Shown in pieces: positions 48,983-59,795 of a stretch of 64,000 bases of DNA. The stretch's first letter is position 1. Each line of letters starts with the position of its first letter. The DNA is taken from positions 11,291,412-11,355,411 of the forward strand of contig JAKZAN010000006.1 of assembly GCA_023053545.1 (NCBI GenBank), written 5' to 3'. Made by a program: the position numbers and the translations under genes. The DNA is from Lepidurus packardi. Its lineage: Eukaryota > Arthropoda > Branchiopoda > Notostraca > Triopsidae. Below the pieces are notes generated by a model, which had not been told where the DNA came from, ran no database searches, and saw only the letters and a list, made by a program, of their open reading frames with translations.

Positions 48983-50923
48983 TCATGGTTCAGCGTCCAC
49001 TGGCTCCAGCACCTGGTCTTCATGGTTTTTCATGCGACGGTCCAGTTGATCCAACCTCGCCACCAAAGAGCTGAGCCATCTTCGTAACTTAAAAAACTGC
49101 CATAAAGTCAACACTAATGGCACGCCGCACAAGCACAATGTGAAGATCGGAAGTCCGTAAGTTTCTAAATGATTTGGTTTTGCCGGGAATGGAGGTTCTT
49201 CGAAATTTGGCGATCCCCTCTTGACGGCTTCTTGAAATTCTTTCCACGAAAGCTTCCACTGATTGTCTAATCTTTCACTTTGTTCTTTCAATGCTTTGGC
49301 CTCTTTTTTAAATTCCGTGCCCATATCAGGTATTGGGTTTGCCGTGGGGATAATCAAGCGTGAAGTGTTCAGAGTAAGTGCATGCATTACTTGTTCTGGC
49401 ACACGTGAAGCCACATGCATTGCGCTATTGGGTTCGAAACTTGCCGGTATAACGAAAGAGTCTGTATGCATGGAACAAGCTGATGGCACTTCTAGTATTC
49501 CGGTCTCCTTCAACAATAAAGCTTTACTATGCCTATTTCCCGAAGAATAGGGCATCTGGAGACAAGACAGCACCATTTCAGTGGGTTTGGTTGCCACATA
49601 CAACCATTTTCTGTTGTCCAGCCAAATTAATACTAAGGGAACAGCCTTCTTTACGGTAACTCGGCATAATTTCTCAATTTTTTTCCGATTGTCCCTAACA
49701 ATTGCCATTACACAGCTATCTACTAACGCCGTCTTGCTGAGAGTATAGCTAGCGGGACAAATTTTGGGTTTCTTTCCGACACATGAGTTCAAGTCTGATT
49801 CGGTTAGGCTTACCGCAACTTGTCGATCGTTTGACAGGGCCACGTAGGCGGGCAGGCCTTCGATTTCTCTAAAGAAATTCCCTTCAGAGATCGGTGTTGG
49901 TACCGCGTCCGCGTTTGACGGCTCAATTACCCCTGCGTCCAGCATCTCACTCACTTGATTACGAATCAACTCTTTTTCCCGAAATGCGCTCTTATACGGG
50001 GGCTGCGAAACCGGGTGCGCGCCTCCCGTTTCAATACTGAGTTCCGTGACGTTGGAACTACCTAGCTCATTATTGCTTTTCGCGAAGCAATCCAAATATT
50101 TTTCCAAAAGTTTTTCTAACCCATTCTTTTGCTCTTCACTAAGTGCTGGGTCATACTGTGGCCTAAGGTCGTCAAGACTAACTGTACTACCTTCCACTTG
50201 GCCATCTGCTTCGGAAAAACTTTCGGCCTGCGATAAGACCATCTTCTGCGGTATCCACCGCGCTTGGCTACCAAAATTCGTTACAATGACTACACCCCTC
50301 CTGTCCTCAAAATTAGCTATAACCCTACCCGTGCTCAGTCCTGTATTCTGAAATACTTTTTGGCAAGGTTCTAGCAACACTTCTCTGGTGTTCTCAGATT
50401 CCGCGTGGTCATCTGCCAACTGAACGGCTACCGGTACCGCACTTCTGGCAGGTACTGTTAAACTAACAAGACTCACTACCGCGGCCTTCGGTGACGCCCG
50501 TCTCTGTTCACAAAGAACATCTTCCGGCAAAATGGTGTTGATTGGGTTACTGGACTCCTCCCTAATAGCCGTCACCTCGTGACATCCATTGTCCCTAAAG
50601 TGAAAAGTTATGCGGCCTAGCTGCCTCAACAAATCGTTACCTACGATTAAATCGGCCATGCCGTTGTTGAACACATCAGCCTCGGTTGGCATAATTTTCC
50701 CCGCCAGCTCGACATTAATTTTCAAGCTGCCCTGGACATCCACAAACTCACCGTTTGCCACCACTATTGGAGGTCCTGTCCATTTCTGAAGCCGCGCTCC
50801 AGTTTTAACTACCCAATCCGAACTAATCACACTAATTGCTGCGCCCGTATCAATTATAGCCTCGGTCTTCACGTCATTGCAAGTTACCTCAACCCGAATC
50901 AGTCCAGAACTCGTATTTAACAA
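48983..50923 (-). CDS. Protease/RT-start fused in frame to Env C-terminal half
   Basis: 646 codons open. Residues 1-330 are Gypsy protease (IIDTGAAISVIS) and the region up to the start of RT (VSEMLDAGVIEPSN). At about 49900-49920 the sequence switches within one frame to F-type Env: VPTPISEG, LPAYVALSNDRQ, a Cys-containing middle and a membrane span (IFTLCLCGVPLVLTLWQF) near residue 590. Compare the env at 22119-24118, which has VPVPIPDSSF and LPEYLAVSGDRE at the matching place. The catalytic half of pol and the furin/fusion region of env are absent. Confidence 0.85.
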   Translation of the reverse strand: MLNTSSGLIRVEVTCNDVKTEAIIDTGAAISVISSDWVVKTGARLQKWTGPPIVVANGEFVDVQGSLKINVELAGKIMPTEADVFNNGMADLIVGNDLLRQLGRITFHFRDNGCHEVTAIREESSNPINTILPEDVLCEQRRASPKAAVVSLVSLTVPARSAVPVAVQLADDHAESENTREVLLEPCQKVFQNTGLSTGRVIANFEDRRGVVIVTNFGSQARWIPQKMVLSQAESFSEADGQVEGSTVSLDDLRPQYDPALSEEQKNGLEKLLEKYLDCFAKSNNELGSSNVTELSIETGGAHPVSQPPYKSAFREKELIRNQVSEMLDAGVIEPSNADAVPTPISEGNFFREIEGLPAYVALSNDRQVAVSLTESDLNSCVGKKPKICPASYTLSKTALVDSCVMAIVRDNRKKIEKLCRVTVKKAVPLVLIWLDNRKWLYVATKPTEMVLSCLQMPYSSGNRHSKALLLKETGILEVPSACSMHTDSFVIPASFEPNSAMHVASRVPEQVMHALTLNTSRLIIPTANPIPDMGTEFKKEAKALKEQSERLDNQWKLSWKEFQEAVKRGSPNFEEPPFPAKPNHLETYGLPIFTLCLCGVPLVLTLWQFFKLRRWLSSLVARLDQLDRRMKNHEDQVLEPVDAEP

Positions 50924-50981
50924 CAGGGGGATGGGTTCTAACTCAGCGACAGAACCCCCTGTTACTGTCGCTTGGATGAGT

Positions 50982-52496
50982 TTAAAGCATCGGCCGAGTT
51001 ACTATCCGTCCCGGACGGTTTTTCTCCCGGCCCTGGCTGATTACTGTCTGCCCAATTTGACTGTCTGATTTGACTGATTTGAGCTTTGCCATCACCTTGG
51101 GATTTTTTTGGCGCCTTGCACATCCTAGCAATGTGACCAGGCTTACGGCAATTATAGCAAATGGGCTTCCCATCGGCCGTGCGCGATTTGTTAGTTCCCC
51201 GGCTACCCTTACTTTTTGGGCGTTGAATCCATCGACTCCACTCATGGATTCCACCAACTTTTGAACCAAATCCTCCAACTTCCCAAGGCGATCGCTTGCG
51301 GGATTTCCTGAAATTGCTGCAGCTGGTAACGCTCTAGCACTTTTATCTTCGTAAGACGAGTTATTGGCCTTTGTCTGCAGTCCCCAATCCCGACGTACAT
51401 TAGCGCGCTCCATTCCTTGAACAATAAGATTCATTTTCGTTAACAAATCTTCCGAGTCTTTTATGTCCATTGGATACACACGCTCCACCAGGGTAGGTTT
51501 TGCACCCCTTAACAACTCGTCGACTTTGGACTCTTCGTTCATCTTAGGGTCCAGTTCGTTACAAATGCGTAGCACATCCCAATAATACTGCTCGAAGGGT
51601 TCGTCCAGACCCTGGTAGCGTGAGCGAAGTCTCTCCTTAAGATGTAACTTTCGGTTCTGTTTGATAAACGCCTTTCTAAAACCATCTTGTAGCTGAGTCC
51701 AGGATGTGGCAGATCTTGAATCAAACGGAAACTCCTGTTTGTACCACGTCTTGGCCGGTCCAGTTAGACTCAAACTAAAATACGAGACCATGTCTTGGTC
51801 TGACCATCCATTGTATCGCGCCGACTCTTCAAAGTCTTCGAGCCATTCCAGCGGGTCCTGGGATGCGGCATCCGAAAAACGAGGCGGTTGTACAGCCTTT
51901 CGGATTGCCCGTGGAGTAGACATTGTCGGAGTTACAGTTCTCGGAATTGGACTCGGAACAGGTAGCGGAGTTAGCGGTGGGTTCGGCACCAACAATGGAA
52001 TTTGCACTGCCGGTGGGGCTTTAACGCTCGGTGTTGCAGCCAATAAAGTTGGCAGAGTCTCTAACGAGATTAGGGCGTCGTCGACTTGAATATTTCGTCG
52101 CAAAGTTTCCTCGATACCTTCCGGTGATACAGGGAGTGGTGTCAACTCCGCCGAGGGTTCTTCGTCAGTTGTGCGATCTCCCCTCGTTATGACCGGTGCC
52201 CGCGGGGTCTCGTCGGTGGTGCTGGCCGCACTCCCTGCTCGAGATCGACTTAACGGTAATTCCCCCTCTGCCGCATGCTCACCCCGAAGTCTGGCACTTT
52301 GCCGAATCGGACAGGGCAAGTTCGTTAACTGACTTGCGGCACCCTTAGGAATTTTACCACCACTCATGAAGGTACCGTCCACCACAAGTAAACGAAAGCC
52401 TAGTCCTTCAGCCACAGACTCCTCGAGTATGGCCCTTAAACACCGTACAATCGCTTCGTCCTGTCCACACAGATTTAGCGTAACACACTTAACCAT
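50982..52496 (-). pseudogene. gag: Gypsy-3 Gag, frameshifted before the zinc knuckle
   Basis: Probable ATG at 52496 (MVKCVTLNLC). A capsid-like region (RFSDAASQDPLEWLEDFEE, FRKAFIKQNRKLHLKERL) is intact. The CCHC knuckle CYNCRKPGHIARMC is in another frame after about 51200-51260, so a 1-nt change separates them. Confidence 0.85.
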
Positions 52497-52539
52497 CCTA
52501 CAACTTTTGATCTCACAAAAATTACTCTTTAAAAAGAGG

Positions 52540-52557
52540 TACCCCGCATCTCCACCA
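52540..52557 (-). promoter_or_regulatory. Gypsy-3 primer-binding site (tRNA-Ala-like)
   Basis: The plus strand reads TACCCCGCATCTCCACCA three bases before the 5' LTR, like a tRNA-Ala 3' end. Confidence 0.7.
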
Positions 52558-52560
52558 AAA

Positions 52561-52806
52561 TGTGACCTTGTAATTGAGAAGGTGTATTGGATTGACAATA
52601 ACAACGTCGAGGGGTTCAACAAATGGTTAAGTATAAGGTGTTTATTGATCAAAAGATCTAAGCCAACTGCCCTGCCGTCTAAGTTCTACTCCCATGCCAA
52701 GTAATCGCGAAGCAAACAGGATAGAGTAGAATTGCACACCATCCGGTCTACGTGCAAAATAACTAGAGGTGCGGAAACAGCTAAGCATATTTTTTGCAAC
52801 GTCACA
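52561..52806 (-). repeat. Gypsy-3 5' LTR
   Basis: 246 bp, TGTGACC to GTCACA, beside the PBS. Confidence 0.93.
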
Positions 52807-52835
52807 ATAGAGTATATTCGCAAGTGGGCCAGAAT

Positions 52836-53437
52836 ACAAAAGCTACTATGAACAGCGTTTTGAAACAACGGTTTATACCAGAAGATAACAATAAAGTATT
52901 ACAGTGTATGGCGGAAGCCGACTGGCTCAGAAAGGAGGACAATGCTATGGACCAGACCACCTTGGATACCCAATGTACAATACATTTTCAAGATCAATAA
53001 TTACCAAACATTGATATCCAATACTGATTCAGTCCCTCCGATGCCGCACAATGTCATCACCCTGAATGGCTTCGAGGAAAATAAGCCTGGCCAAGTGCGA
53101 GTAACGGTTCACGCTAACCCCCACCCCCACCGTGCTTTCTGGATCTTACCTACACCTTCCAATGATAAAATAGAAGTGGAAGGAGAGTCAGTTGGTGATC
53201 CTGTTGCGGATACTTATGTCGGCCGTCTTGGTGAAGACAACGGCAGTGACACTTTCACCTACCGTTTAAATATCAGTTCGGTGCAACGGAGAGACACCGA
53301 TCCTGGCATCAAATTCCAAGTCTTCAGTATGGTGGGTACCAGCGAGGCATCTGAGCAGTACTCGACCCAGGCTGTTACCCACCCGCGACCCGAACCGGTT
53401 TTACCAGCAACTTCCGGCTCGACGACACGTTGTGACC
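52836..53437 (+). pseudogene. Ig-superfamily adhesion protein, two partial exons
   Basis: Exon 1 (to 52974) ends an Ig domain: FIPEDNNKVLQCMAEADWL, then TTLDTQ. A 58-bp intron (52975-53032) with GTACAA donor and TTCAG acceptor leads to exon 2, FPPMPHNVITLNGF, and a second Ig-like domain (RAFWILPTPSNDK, TYRLNISSVQRRD, FQVFSMVGTSEAS). The join TQ-FPP fits the LDVQYPP-type linker between Ig domains of cell-adhesion proteins. Gypsy-3 lies immediately upstream and repeat B cuts it downstream. It could still be part of a live gene whose other exons are elsewhere. Confidence 0.65.
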
Positions 53438-53730
53438 TCTTTTGCCCCCATACGCCTCGGTCCATTTGGAACATTTGAAACATTTGGAACATTTGGACAC
53501 CATTTGGAACACCATTTGGAACCATTTGGAACACCATTTGGAACATTCGGACCACCCACCATCTAGCGGCAGTGGACTGAACCGCGTCGTCATTAGCATT
53601 GGTGTCTCTACCCTCTCCTCGACTCCGGACACCTTCAACCCGCTCAACCGGACCTTGCCGAGCTGGCGCTCCCATGCGGGCTTCTTACGCACTTGCCCGT
53701 TTATTTATAAGCTCAATAGACTAACTCCCC
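53438..53730. repeat. Repeat B, copy 1, with ATTTGGAAC minisatellite
   Basis: Begins CCTCTTTTGCCCCC, then about ten ATTTGGAAC-type units (53464-53550), then ACCACCCACCATCTAGCGGC and a 150-base unique tail. Copies: 58006-58302, 59796-60092, and inverted core 61586-61742. Confidence 0.92.
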
Positions 53731-53903
53731 ATTCCCATTTGTGATTTCAAACCGACAGGTTGTTCAGAATTACAGTGCGAAATATTGTGCAGCAAAACCT
53801 CGTGGAACCAGGTGACAAGTTTAGAGTTACCAGTTTTATTTTGTTTTTGCTATCTTACACTAGTTTTTTTTTTTTTTTTTTTCCAATTTGTTTTTCCCTA
53901 ACG

Positions 53904-53948
<45 letters not shown>

Positions 53949-53951
53949 TGT
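53731..53951. other. LINE 5' region with T runs
   Basis: Precedes ORF1. Contains poly(T) runs at about 53866-53883 and 53907-53945. The exact 5' end of the LINE is not visible. Confidence 0.5.
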
Positions 53952-55400
53952 ATGGGGATGAGAGGTGGAGGGTCTAGTGAAGAGGTGGGGGGCGAGCAGA
54001 GATACAATTTACCAGATTTAGAAGACGAAGAAGTTGAGATTTCGGAAAGCTCCGATATGGAGGACGAAAACCAGGATCTAGAGACGGAGAATGCAGAAAA
54101 AGATGGAGGGTTTAAAATGGTTTCCTATAGGAAAAACAAGGTAAAGAAAGTAAAGCAGGGAGAAAGGGAGAAAGCTCAGGTTGATGTAGGAAGCAAACGT
54201 AGAAGACTACAGGTTTCGACTACGGAAACGGATACAGAGGAGGAATTAGAGAAAGCGGAGGAGAAATGTCCAGTAGCATACCGAGCACTAAAAAATGAGG
54301 AGAGTTTTGATAAGCTAAGCCCCTTCAAAATTAATAAAATGGTGGGAGAGTTGAATATGAGAGATTTGAAAATCAAAGTAACGCGTGCTGGAGAACTGTT
54401 GGTTTTTCCGACCAATCAGGAGGAAACGGATAGATTACTAAAGATAAAACAGATAGGGGAAATAAAAGTTCAGGTCAGGATAACCAAACCTAAGTTTTTG
54501 CAACACGGGATTGTAACAATATATGGGGCCACTAAAAAAGAGATCGAGGAAGAGAATATCGCAGGATTAGTCGGGGTAAGAGCCCTGTACAAAGAGCGAA
54601 GAATAGATAACGGGGGAAAAGTTAAAGAGGAAACTAGCCGTTTCCACCTTATTTTTGAAAACGGCAAATTGCCATCCTATTTGAACTTAGGATACCTAAA
54701 AATAAAAGTTCATCACTTCGAACCGAGACCCATCAGATGTTATAAGTGTCAAAGATTTGGGCATATCAGCTCTGTCTGCAAGGCAAGGGATAGATGTGGG
54801 CACTGTGGTGGAGAACACGCCACGACAATCTGCGAAAACAAGAGAGAGGGAAAGGAGCCAACATGTGCAAATTGTAAAAAGCAACATACTGCAGCGGACA
54901 GGAACTGTGAGTTTTTTAAACGAGCCAAAGGGAACCAAACTCAGGCAAAGCGAAATGCGGACACATTAGGCGATCAGACCATAAAACGTATCGATGTAGA
55001 ACACATTGAAAAGAGTCAAATATCGGTTAATAACATCAGGACAGGTGAAATAGCAGAAAAAGAAGAAGACAGGACAGTTCAAGAACTAATGGAAAAAGCG
55101 AAGAAAACTTTAGTAGTAGCGAAACAAAGTTACAGTGAGGTGTTACAAGGTAAGAAAAAGGAAAACGAGAGACAAACAAATCGAGAGGAAAGTCAACAAG
55201 ATGAAGAGAAGTCAGAAGATGAAAAAGAGACAACTGATTTGGGGATCTGGGTAGGAGGATTGGTCAGAAAAATAATTTCAGTAGTTTTGACAGGAGGGAA
55301 ATGGGAAGAAATATTGGAAGAAATCTGCAAGGAAGTTAAAAATGTTATTAGGAATGGAAACTTTATACAACAAATATTAACATGGATTGCGAGGGCATAA
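53952..55400 (+). CDS. LINE ORF1, three CCHC knuckles
   Basis: ATG at 53952 after the T run. 482 codons: acidic N-terminus, a basic stretch, an RRM-like middle (LKIKVTRAGELLVFPTN, IGEIKVQVRITKP), then three knuckles: CYKCQRFGHISSVC, CGHCGGEHATTIC, CANCKKQHTAADRNC. The C-terminus is charged. It should bind LINE RNA. Uninterrupted. Confidence 0.88.
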   Translation: MGMRGGGSSEEVGGEQRYNLPDLEDEEVEISESSDMEDENQDLETENAEKDGGFKMVSYRKNKVKKVKQGEREKAQVDVGSKRRRLQVSTTETDTEEELEKAEEKCPVAYRALKNEESFDKLSPFKINKMVGELNMRDLKIKVTRAGELLVFPTNQEETDRLLKIKQIGEIKVQVRITKPKFLQHGIVTIYGATKKEIEEENIAGLVGVRALYKERRIDNGGKVKEETSRFHLIFENGKLPSYLNLGYLKIKVHHFEPRPIRCYKCQRFGHISSVCKARDRCGHCGGEHATTICENKREGKEPTCANCKKQHTAADRNCEFFKRAKGNQTQAKRNADTLGDQTIKRIDVEHIEKSQISVNNIRTGEIAEKEEDRTVQELMEKAKKTLVVAKQSYSEVLQGKKKENERQTNREESQQDEEKSEDEKETTDLGIWVGGLVRKIISVVLTGGKWEEILEEICKEVKNVIRNGNFIQQILTWIARA

Positions 55401-58005
55401 GCATTTTATTTTGGAATGCCAGGAGCATAAGGGCCAACGTAGATTCGTTAACAGCCTATTTAAGTGATTTAAAAAAAGAGAATAGATGTCATTTTTATTA
55501 GTGAAACGTGGCTAAAAGAAGGGGTGAAAACTAATTTAAGAGGTTACGAGGAATGTAGAGTAGACAGAAAAGGAGACAGGGGGGGAGGAGTCCTATTCTG
55601 GGTTAAAGAAGGTATTCAGTGGGAGAAAATAAATATCAAAAGATACAATAACGGGGCCTTAGAATTTATAGGAATAAAAGTAGTGGGACAAGGAAAGAAG
55701 CTTTATTTAGCTGGGCTATACCTACAGGAAAAAGATAAAGAACACCGAATATCAATATCAGAATATCAACATTATATGGGACAAATTGGGAAAGGAAACA
55801 GTTTTTTGTTAATGGGAGATTTCAATTCTCACCACAGCATGTGGGGTAGCCGAATATCGGATAGGAGAGGAAGAATTCTTTTTGATTTCCTAGAGGAATG
55901 GGAGGAGCCCAAATTAGTAACAGAAAAAGGAAGTGAGACATATATTGGAGGAAACGGGAGAAACTCTACACTAGATCTAACTTTTGCGACACCAGATTTA
56001 GTAACAAAAACAACGGTCAGAAACGGGGCACCTTTACTTAGCGACCACTTACCGCAGTTAGTTCAGATTCAAGAAAAATTAGTCACAACATACGAAACCT
56101 ATACATATAAATGGATTTTTCAAAAGGCAAATTGGCAAAGTTTAGTAGACGAGCTGAAGGGAACACAAATCCAAAACATACTAGGAAACGGATCGTTAGA
56201 AGAAAAATATAATACATATGTAGAAAAGCTCATAGAAGTATGCAGAAGACACATACCGCTCAAAGGAGGACCAAAGAAAAATAACCAGAAAGAGACTAGT
56301 AATAGGAAAATGTGGTGGAACGAGGAGTGCAGTAGGCTAATGGGCATAATGAGAAAAGGTTACAGAGAATTCAAGAGAAACCCTTCAACAACTAACTTAG
56401 AGAACTATAAAAAAGCACAAGCTCAATGCAAAAAGACCTTTCGTAGCATCAAAAGGAGGGCATGGAGAGAAAAGGTAGAAAAGTTAGGGGGGAATACGAG
56501 TATGAAAGAGGTATGGAAACTTATTGGGAGAATGGAAGGCAGGGGAAGTAAGGGTTTAGGAAATGTAATAAAGGAGAACGGGGATATGTGCGAGAGAGAA
56601 GAGGATATAGCAGAAGAGTTTGCGAAACACTTTGCAAAAGTTCAAAGCGGGGCACAACTACAGACGAGCAAGGAGAATGAAGAACAGGAAACGTTTCTTA
56701 GGCAGCAGGTAGAACAATTTATACAAGGAAGTAGCAGGTGGAAAGAATTGGAAAGGCCGTTCACTAAATGGGAGTTCAACGAAATTTTAACAAGATTACC
56801 CAGCACTAGTCAGGGGAGGGACTTAGTTCACTACAAAATAATCAGTAACTTACCAAACAACTTCAGAGAAGCTTTGTATAACATATATAACCTGATACTA
56901 AGAGTAGGACAAGTACCCAAAGAGTGGAAAAACGCAACGGTAATTCCGATATTAAAACAGGGGAAAAGCGCAGAAAAAGTTGAATCATATAGACCTATTT
57001 CTTTGATCTCGTGTCTAGCGAAAATATTTGAGCGTTTATTAGTAAAAAGACTAAATTGGATAACTGAAAAGTATAACATAATGTCAATATATCAAACGGG
57101 GTTTAGACCAGGAAGAAGTACAATAGATCAACTAGTCAGACTGAAGGAGGACGCCTTCGAATCTATCCAGGCGGGAGACTGTACAGCTATACTCCTACTA
57201 GATCTTAAACAGGCATATGACTCGGTTTGGTCAAGCAAACTATTAGCAAAATTAGGGGAAGTAGGCTTTAAAGGAAAAATATTACAGACCATTCAGGACT
57301 TGCTTACGAACAGGACAATGGAAGTCAGAATAGGTGCGACGACATCAAGAAAAGTAAACTTAAGTAAAGGTATACCACAAGGATCCGTTTTGAGTCCATG
57401 GCTCTTGAATATTATGATTAGTGATTTTCCGACAGATTTGTATAGAATGAACACCTCGATCTATGTAGATGATATTGCCATCTGGACAAGGGACACAACT
57501 TTAGACAATGCTATGAGAAGAATAGCTAAATCAGCGAAAGAGGCAGAAATATGGTGTGATATGAACGGTTTTGAAATAGCAGCCGAAAAAACGAAATGCC
57601 TAGTCATAACAAAGAAAAGAAAGACAGAAACAGAAGTTAAAGTCAAAATCAGAGGAACGGAAATAGAAAAAATAAAAGAAGGAAAATTTTTGGGAATCAC
57701 TTTCGACAAGGAACTACATTTTAAACAACACATGGAAAAGATGAGAGAAAGGGGAATGAAAGCTAATTTAATACTGCAAAAATTGGCAGGGACAAGTTGG
57801 GGAGCAAATATAAAAACAATGCTAACGCTTTATAAAGGACTAATAAGAACAAAATTAGAATATGCGGCAATAGTTTTTAAAGACGCCAACAAGAGCATGT
57901 TAAAACGCATAGAAACCATACAAAACAGAGCACTACGAATAATTCTCGGGGCAATGAAAACCACGCCCATAGCTGTGTTACTGTGCTCAACAGGACTAAC
58001 ACCGC
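55382..58005 (+). pseudogene. LINE ORF2, APE endonuclease and RT
   Basis: The ATG at 55382 overlaps ORF1. A 1-nt change in an A run near 55476 shifts the frame; from 55490 the frame is open to the truncation. Endonuclease: FISETWL, LLMGDFNSHHSMWG, LLSDHLPQ. RT: YRPISLISCLAKIFERLL, LLDLKQAYDSVW, GIPQGSVLSPWL and the catalytic YVDDIAIW. The C-terminal region after LKRIETIQNRALRIILG ends at the junction with repeat B. Confidence 0.9.
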
Positions 58006-59795
58006 TCCTCCTCTTTTGCCCCCATACGCCTCGGTCCATTTGGAACATTTGAAACATTTGGAACATTTGGACACCATTTGGAACACCATTTGGAACCATT
58101 TGGAACACCATTTGGAACATTCGGACCACCCACCATCTAGCGGCAGTGGACTGAACCGCGTCGTCATTAGCATTGGTGTCTCTACCCTCTCCTCGACTCC
58201 GGACGCCTTCAACCCGCTCAACCGACCTTGCCGAGCTGGCGCTCCCATGCGGGCTTCTTACGCACTTGCCCGTTTATTTATAAGCTCGATAGACTAACTC
58301 CCTTTTCTTTCCTTTATTTTTTAAGAATAATTCTGGTCGATCCTTTGCATCTCTATTTTGATTTTCGCATACTGTGGTATACCAATCCTGCTTTACCAAA
58401 GAACACGCGTAAGTTAACGAAAGCCAAATGAAATAAAAATAATTCTATGTTCAGGGGTTCATTTATCCAGTCAACGCTATAAGTTAGAGATTGCTCATAA
58501 TAAAGCAATTTAATAAGTTCATTTAAGCACAGGGATGCTGGTACTATCTTCCTCCCGTTTTATTATTATTTGTATCCCCGGACAATAATTGATTATGGAT
58601 TATTGATTAAACGACACACGTCAGTTCAAAATAAGCTCAATATCGAGTAAAAAAAAAATACTAATTTTAAATTCAGGAAATGCAATACTAGTCTCCTTCC
58701 CATTTCGGAATTCTGGATGCTTGTACCGATTGATCAAGTGACCAAAAATTTGATTTTATCAAGGTGAGTTTTTTAATTTATATTTTTTAATGGTAAGAGC
58801 ACAACTCATAATTTTTCTAAATAGGGTGCCATTTTTCTGGACGTTAAAGATTTGTTTCCTGCATGGTTTAATGAAACCAAGTCTCCTTTGTCAACAACAT
58901 TCGTAAGCTTAAAAATAAGAGTAAAATATAGTTCATCCATTTGAGTGCAGGTGTTTTTGATACCATTTTCATCAGAGTAGATGTCGCTTTATTGTGATGA
59001 CGTTTGTCAAGCGAATATTAGTTCGATTAAGCGGAGATTCTAATAACCGAAAATCCGAAATGTGTACATGTGTACAGTACATGTGTGTAGGTTGTTTTAT
59101 GATGTAAATAAGAAAAATAAAAATAGTGATATTAAGAACGAAATTACATTTTCTTGTCTATACCAAATGACCATATTCTTTATTTTGCAACGGCTGATTC
59201 TAGCAACCAGGGATCGCAATAAGTGGCACCTACTACGGGACCTTGACTATAGTATTGGATATTTTTTAAGAGTCGCAATATTTTGTGTTCTCTTGCAGTT
59301 GATTGGGAGCTTTGAACGGCAGCTTCTCCTTTCCTTTCAGTTCCCTTTTTTATTTTCTCCGTGTTTTCTCGTCATTGGATTGTGTAAACTTCCACGCCGG
59401 GTTTTTTACAGGTAGGAAACTTTCTATGTTCGCTTCATTAACAGAACTCGTCAGCTATTCTGCACGAGCTGACCGTAGTTGTGGGGTGGGGGAAGGGGAA
59501 GCCAGCTCTAAACGGCGTCAGTTCAATGCACAGGTTTCGAGTCGGGTAGACTTTTTAAATGACCCACTATTACGGTGAGGCCGGGCAACGTCGGGTGGCA
59601 CTCATGCAGGCAGCGTACGAGACAGGGATGACTCCCCGACGGGTGCTGTCTTCTTCTTAAAAGATGGCTGGAGTCGCGCGGCGGCTAATTCGTATGGCCG
59701 CGACATATTTCTTTCTTTGTTTGCATAGTCTTCCCCCTCTTCCCCCTTTTTTTCTTCTCTTACCCCCGGTGACCGCGAACATCATGCCCCAGCTT
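58006..59795. repeat. 1790-bp tandem duplication, unit 1
   Basis: Unit 1 (58006-59795) and unit 2 (59796-61585) match base for base as far as compared, with offset 1790. Each starts with repeat B (58006-58302 and 59796-60092) followed by about 1490 bases with no reliable gene. The end of each unit has an ATG frame (59664, 61454) encoding a signal-peptide-like leader, RRLIRMAATYFFLCLHSL, possibly a first exon. Confidence 0.93.

Larger units (their letters stand above)
48599..52806 (-). mobile_element. Gypsy-3: internally deleted env-bearing Gypsy
   Basis: LTRs 48599-48844 and 52561-52806 (246 bp each), target duplication ATAG (48595-48598 and 52807-52810). The order on the minus strand is LTR, tRNA-Ala-like PBS, gag, protease plus RT start fused to env C-terminus, PPT (AGGAGGGGGA) and LTR. 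Most of RT, RNase H, integrase and the env N-terminus are gone. Confidence 0.95.
53731..58005 (+). mobile_element. Jockey-like non-LTR retrotransposon, 3'-truncated
   Basis: Two ORFs overlapping by 19 bases: zinc-knuckle ORF1 and EN-RT ORF2. The RT frame stops being LINE-like at about 58005, where repeat B copy 2 begins; no 3' UTR or poly(A) remains. Clade assignment (Jockey group) is by ORF1 knuckles and RT motifs. Confidence 0.88.

Noticed and set aside
59062-59578. 117- and 91-aa ORFs in the tandem duplication (also 60852-61368)
   Set aside because: Low-complexity, Phe/Leu-rich frames with no domain; duplicated only because the DNA is.
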